Shown here one piece after another: positions 61,931 through 64,000 of a stretch of 64,000 nucleotides of DNA (position 1 is its first letter; the number at the start of each line of letters is the position of its first letter). This DNA is from Tupaia tana (lineage: Eukaryota; Chordata; Mammalia; Scandentia; Tupaiidae). Both the position numbers and the translations under genes were made by a program. The stretch is from contig JAKSZU010000011.1 of the NCBI GenBank assembly GCA_026018925.1, forward strand, positions 9,010,485 through 9,074,484, given 5' to 3'. The notes beneath the pieces were generated by a model. It made no database searches and was not told the DNA's origin. It worked only from the letters and a program-made list of their open reading frames with translations.

Positions 61931-63955
61931 TCTGGGTACATCGTACGGACAAGAAGAAAGGTTTCCTTCTCTTTTTAAAATAAACATTTTATTTAAAAAT
62001 ATATGCATTTTTTTTTTTAAAGAACACATGCCAACTTTGGTATTTTAGCCATTGGTGCTTTTCTCTTCCCGGTAACCCACATTTCTTTTTGATGATGCGG
62101 ATCTGAGCAAAGGAGACCAACATGAAAACACCACCATGTACAGGGTCCTGCGGAGAGCATGTGCCTGCTGCTCTTGTTCTTTACAAAGCCCCTCCTCGTG
62201 TGTCACTGGGAGAGGGTTTTAAACACGCGGCAGTACATCGCCTTCCATCTTCACTGCAGACCTATTGGAAAGGAACCCCGGGGAGCAGTGTGGGTTCCAT
62301 TCCATCCCTTTGGAAAACACTAAAATAGTTCCCAGGATCCCTGTCTTTTTACTCTCTTTTTCCATAAACACTCAGGAGCTAGCTGTTAAACCATTTATAG
62401 GAAACACATGCTACCAGGGTCCATTATGGGGAGAGGATGGTTAAAATAAGCATAGGCGACATTCAGGGCTTTTACTGTTTGTTGCTGGTTTTGTCTCAAT
62501 CCGTAGGAAAAACGGCCAACTCCTAGAATCAGAAGGAAACTTATTCATATGTTATTGAATCCAATGAGTCCTATTACAATCTCTCTGGCAGATAACACAT
62601 TTCTTTCAGATCCCTTTCTGTCTTGAAATCATCTCTCCATGGAGATACCCACCCTAGCCAAGGCTTTTACTCTAGAATTGAACCCAGCTCCTTAACACAA
62701 CAGATCAGCTCTCACTACAGCACTGTCTTGTTCCAGGACCTGGACTCTGTGTCTGTTCATATCATCTGTCTAATAAAGCATTAGCAATTGTAGCATCTGA
62801 ACCACCCTGCTGGTTTGCACTGGATGCATGAGGAAACAAACACCCCAGATGCTTTTCATCTGAGTTTTCTCCTATCTGATAGCAATGTGCAAACATGTGT
62901 GGGCTTCTCACTGTGAGGAATACAGCAAAGAAAGGCCCACAGGGGAAGCCACATTTTCTTCACGCTCTTTGAAGCTTTTCTCTGAAAGGACAGGCCCACC
63001 ATGGACCACTCCCTTCCTCCCAACTGTGCTTTTTGTCTGAGGAGCTTGTTACCATGACAGAGAATATGGACAGGACCAAAAAAAAAAAAACAAAAGAAGT
63101 TTCCTTCACCCTTCCCTTATTTTCAAGGGGCTTCTGTACTTGGCAATGAAAACAAATCCTAAAACTTGCGCAGATGTTTTAAATGGTGGAAGATATTAAA
63201 AAATCTTCAAGAAGAAAGACTACTGTTATTTGACCACAGAGAAAGGGACAAGAATCTTAGTGTAAGAGACTGCTTTTAGATTAAAAAAGGGACCGTCCAC
63301 TCTTCCTTGTGGGAAACCATATATCTGGTCTTATTGCCAAAAGGTTTTTAGTTTGAAAACAGGGAGATTGCTCAACATCTGAACTCTCTGCTCGTTCAGT
63401 TCATAGTCGGATATCTGAAAATCTGTGTGCATTGCGCATGGTATCAAAAAGTTATCCCTGGGTGAGTAAATCTGATGTGGGAGTTTTCACCCAGACTTTT
63501 TCTAGAAGAGATGACTGAATTTAAAACACGTTAATGTTGGAAAGGACTATCCGAAGTGCTTGGGATAGGTTTCATTACTCTTTGTTTTCAGATTGGAAAT
63601 CAATGTTTTTGAATGGCGAAAGGCTGCCAGTTCACAAACCTTGGACGACTCAGGTGGAGTTTTCTTCATTTTCTGGTGAAACCATTGCGTTATGCGGAAT
63701 GGTTTCTCATTTAGAAATGTGATTCGCTTTTCATCATGTGACGTCTTAGCTGAGCTGAGAGGGTCATAGCTCAGAATGTTGGTTTTTTTCTTCCTTTCCT
63801 CCTCTCCTTCCTCTCTTCCTTCCTCCCTCATTCTCTTCCTCTTTCCCTTAGAGTGTGCGTTGCCTCAATAGCACTGTTATAAGCGGGGCACTGTTAATGA
63901 GCACTGGCTTACAAAAATCCCTCACATCAGTGAGTTTTCTGATGCTTTGGATAAA
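61931..63955. other. Repeat-poor block, about 2 kb, function unknown
   Basis: After the MIR no repeat is recognised for about 2 kb, unlike the rest of the window. No convincing exon is visible. In human, MYOCD lies upstream of ARHGAP44 in the same orientation, so a distal 3' UTR or regulatory sequence is possible, but I see no MYOCD coding sequence. Confidence 0.4.
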
Positions 63956-63957
63956 TA

Positions 63958-64000
63958 TGAAGGGACTTCAAAAAGTTCATAAAAATGGAATTGAATCTTG
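63958..64000. mobile_element. MITE-2 copy, cut by the window end
   Basis: After TA: 'gaagggacttcaaaaagttc', then 'aaaaatggaattgaatcttg'. The rest lies beyond the window. Confidence 0.75.

Noticed and set aside
61931..63955. MYOCD last exon
   Set aside because: I looked for a coding block on the minus strand and found none; only the synteny argument suggests a connection.
1..64000. Colugo, lagomorph or primate origin
   Set aside because: The SINE heads do not match the CYN, C-type or Alu consensus sequences as I know them, so I left the species open.

Overview
The window is mammalian nuclear DNA. It has a high density of tRNA-derived SINEs, young and old LINE-1 (L1) pieces, MIR, L2 and MaLR fossils, CA and GA microsatellites, and one CpG-island promoter. 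I cannot name the species. The dominant SINEs do not match primate Alu, rodent B1/B2, or the carnivore, ruminant, lagomorph or colugo consensus sequences I know, so this is a eutherian with its own SINE set.

Only one host gene is recognised. A 53-nt coding exon on the minus strand (33,445-33,497) encodes MKKQFNRMRQLANQTVG plus a split R codon and ends in a CAG|GTAGGT donor. This is the start of the BAR-RhoGAP family: ARHGAP44/RICH2 is preferred and the paralogue ARHGAP17 is the alternative. The exon lies in a CpG island (about 32,950-33,920) with a ZNF143-type ACTACAA-TCCCAG-ATGC site at 33,883-33,903. Positions 1-33,444 would then be intron 1, and everything above about 33.9 kb is upstream DNA. 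No exon 2 was recognised.

Repeat families, named here for use in the entries. SINE-A: a tRNA-derived head (GGGACCAGCAG..., A box TTAGCGTAATGG-like, B box GGTTCGCGTCC-like), a GC-rich middle, a (TCTG)n-like stretch, a conserved TATAG-GAAAACCTCTCC end and an A tail, about 250 bp. SINE-A-short: the same head joined directly to a CT stretch, about 160-180 bp. SINE-B: a different tRNA-like head (GTGGTAACACAACTGGAC...) and a GGCTGGCTGAGACTCAGG middle. SINE-C: one copy related to SINE-B with a 7SL-like block. MITE-1: about 78 bp, mariner-like ends TTGGGTTG..., TA target sites. MITE-2: about 130 bp, ends YRAGGG-NCTTCAAAAAGTTCATGG, TA target sites.

The most notable items are two LINE-1-derived elements that carry ORF1 but no ORF2 (half-L1, HAL1-like). 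The copy at 41,910-45,334 (minus) is complete. It has a perfect 16-bp target-site duplication, an A tail, an intact 333-codon ORF1 protein gene, a 3' region built from two successive L1-type 3' ends, and a tandem 5' array of 317-bp and 125-bp monomers. The copy at 8,587-10,758 (plus) has a broken ORF1, a different 5' leader and a longer 3' end, and it interrupts one arm of an inverted repeat. Resident L1 fragments have related 3' ends, so mobilisation in trans by full-length L1 is plausible.

Layout: 1-5 kb old L1 on both strands with nested SINEs; 5-11 kb SINEs, inverted repeat and broken half-L1; 11-33 kb intronic sequence with SINEs, MIR and LTR-like pieces; 33-34 kb promoter and exon 1; 34-41 kb nested MITE, hAT and SINE stacks; 41.6-45.8 kb old repeat split by the intact half-L1; 46-61.7 kb L1, SINE, MITE and LTR pieces; 61.9-63.95 kb a repeat-poor block.
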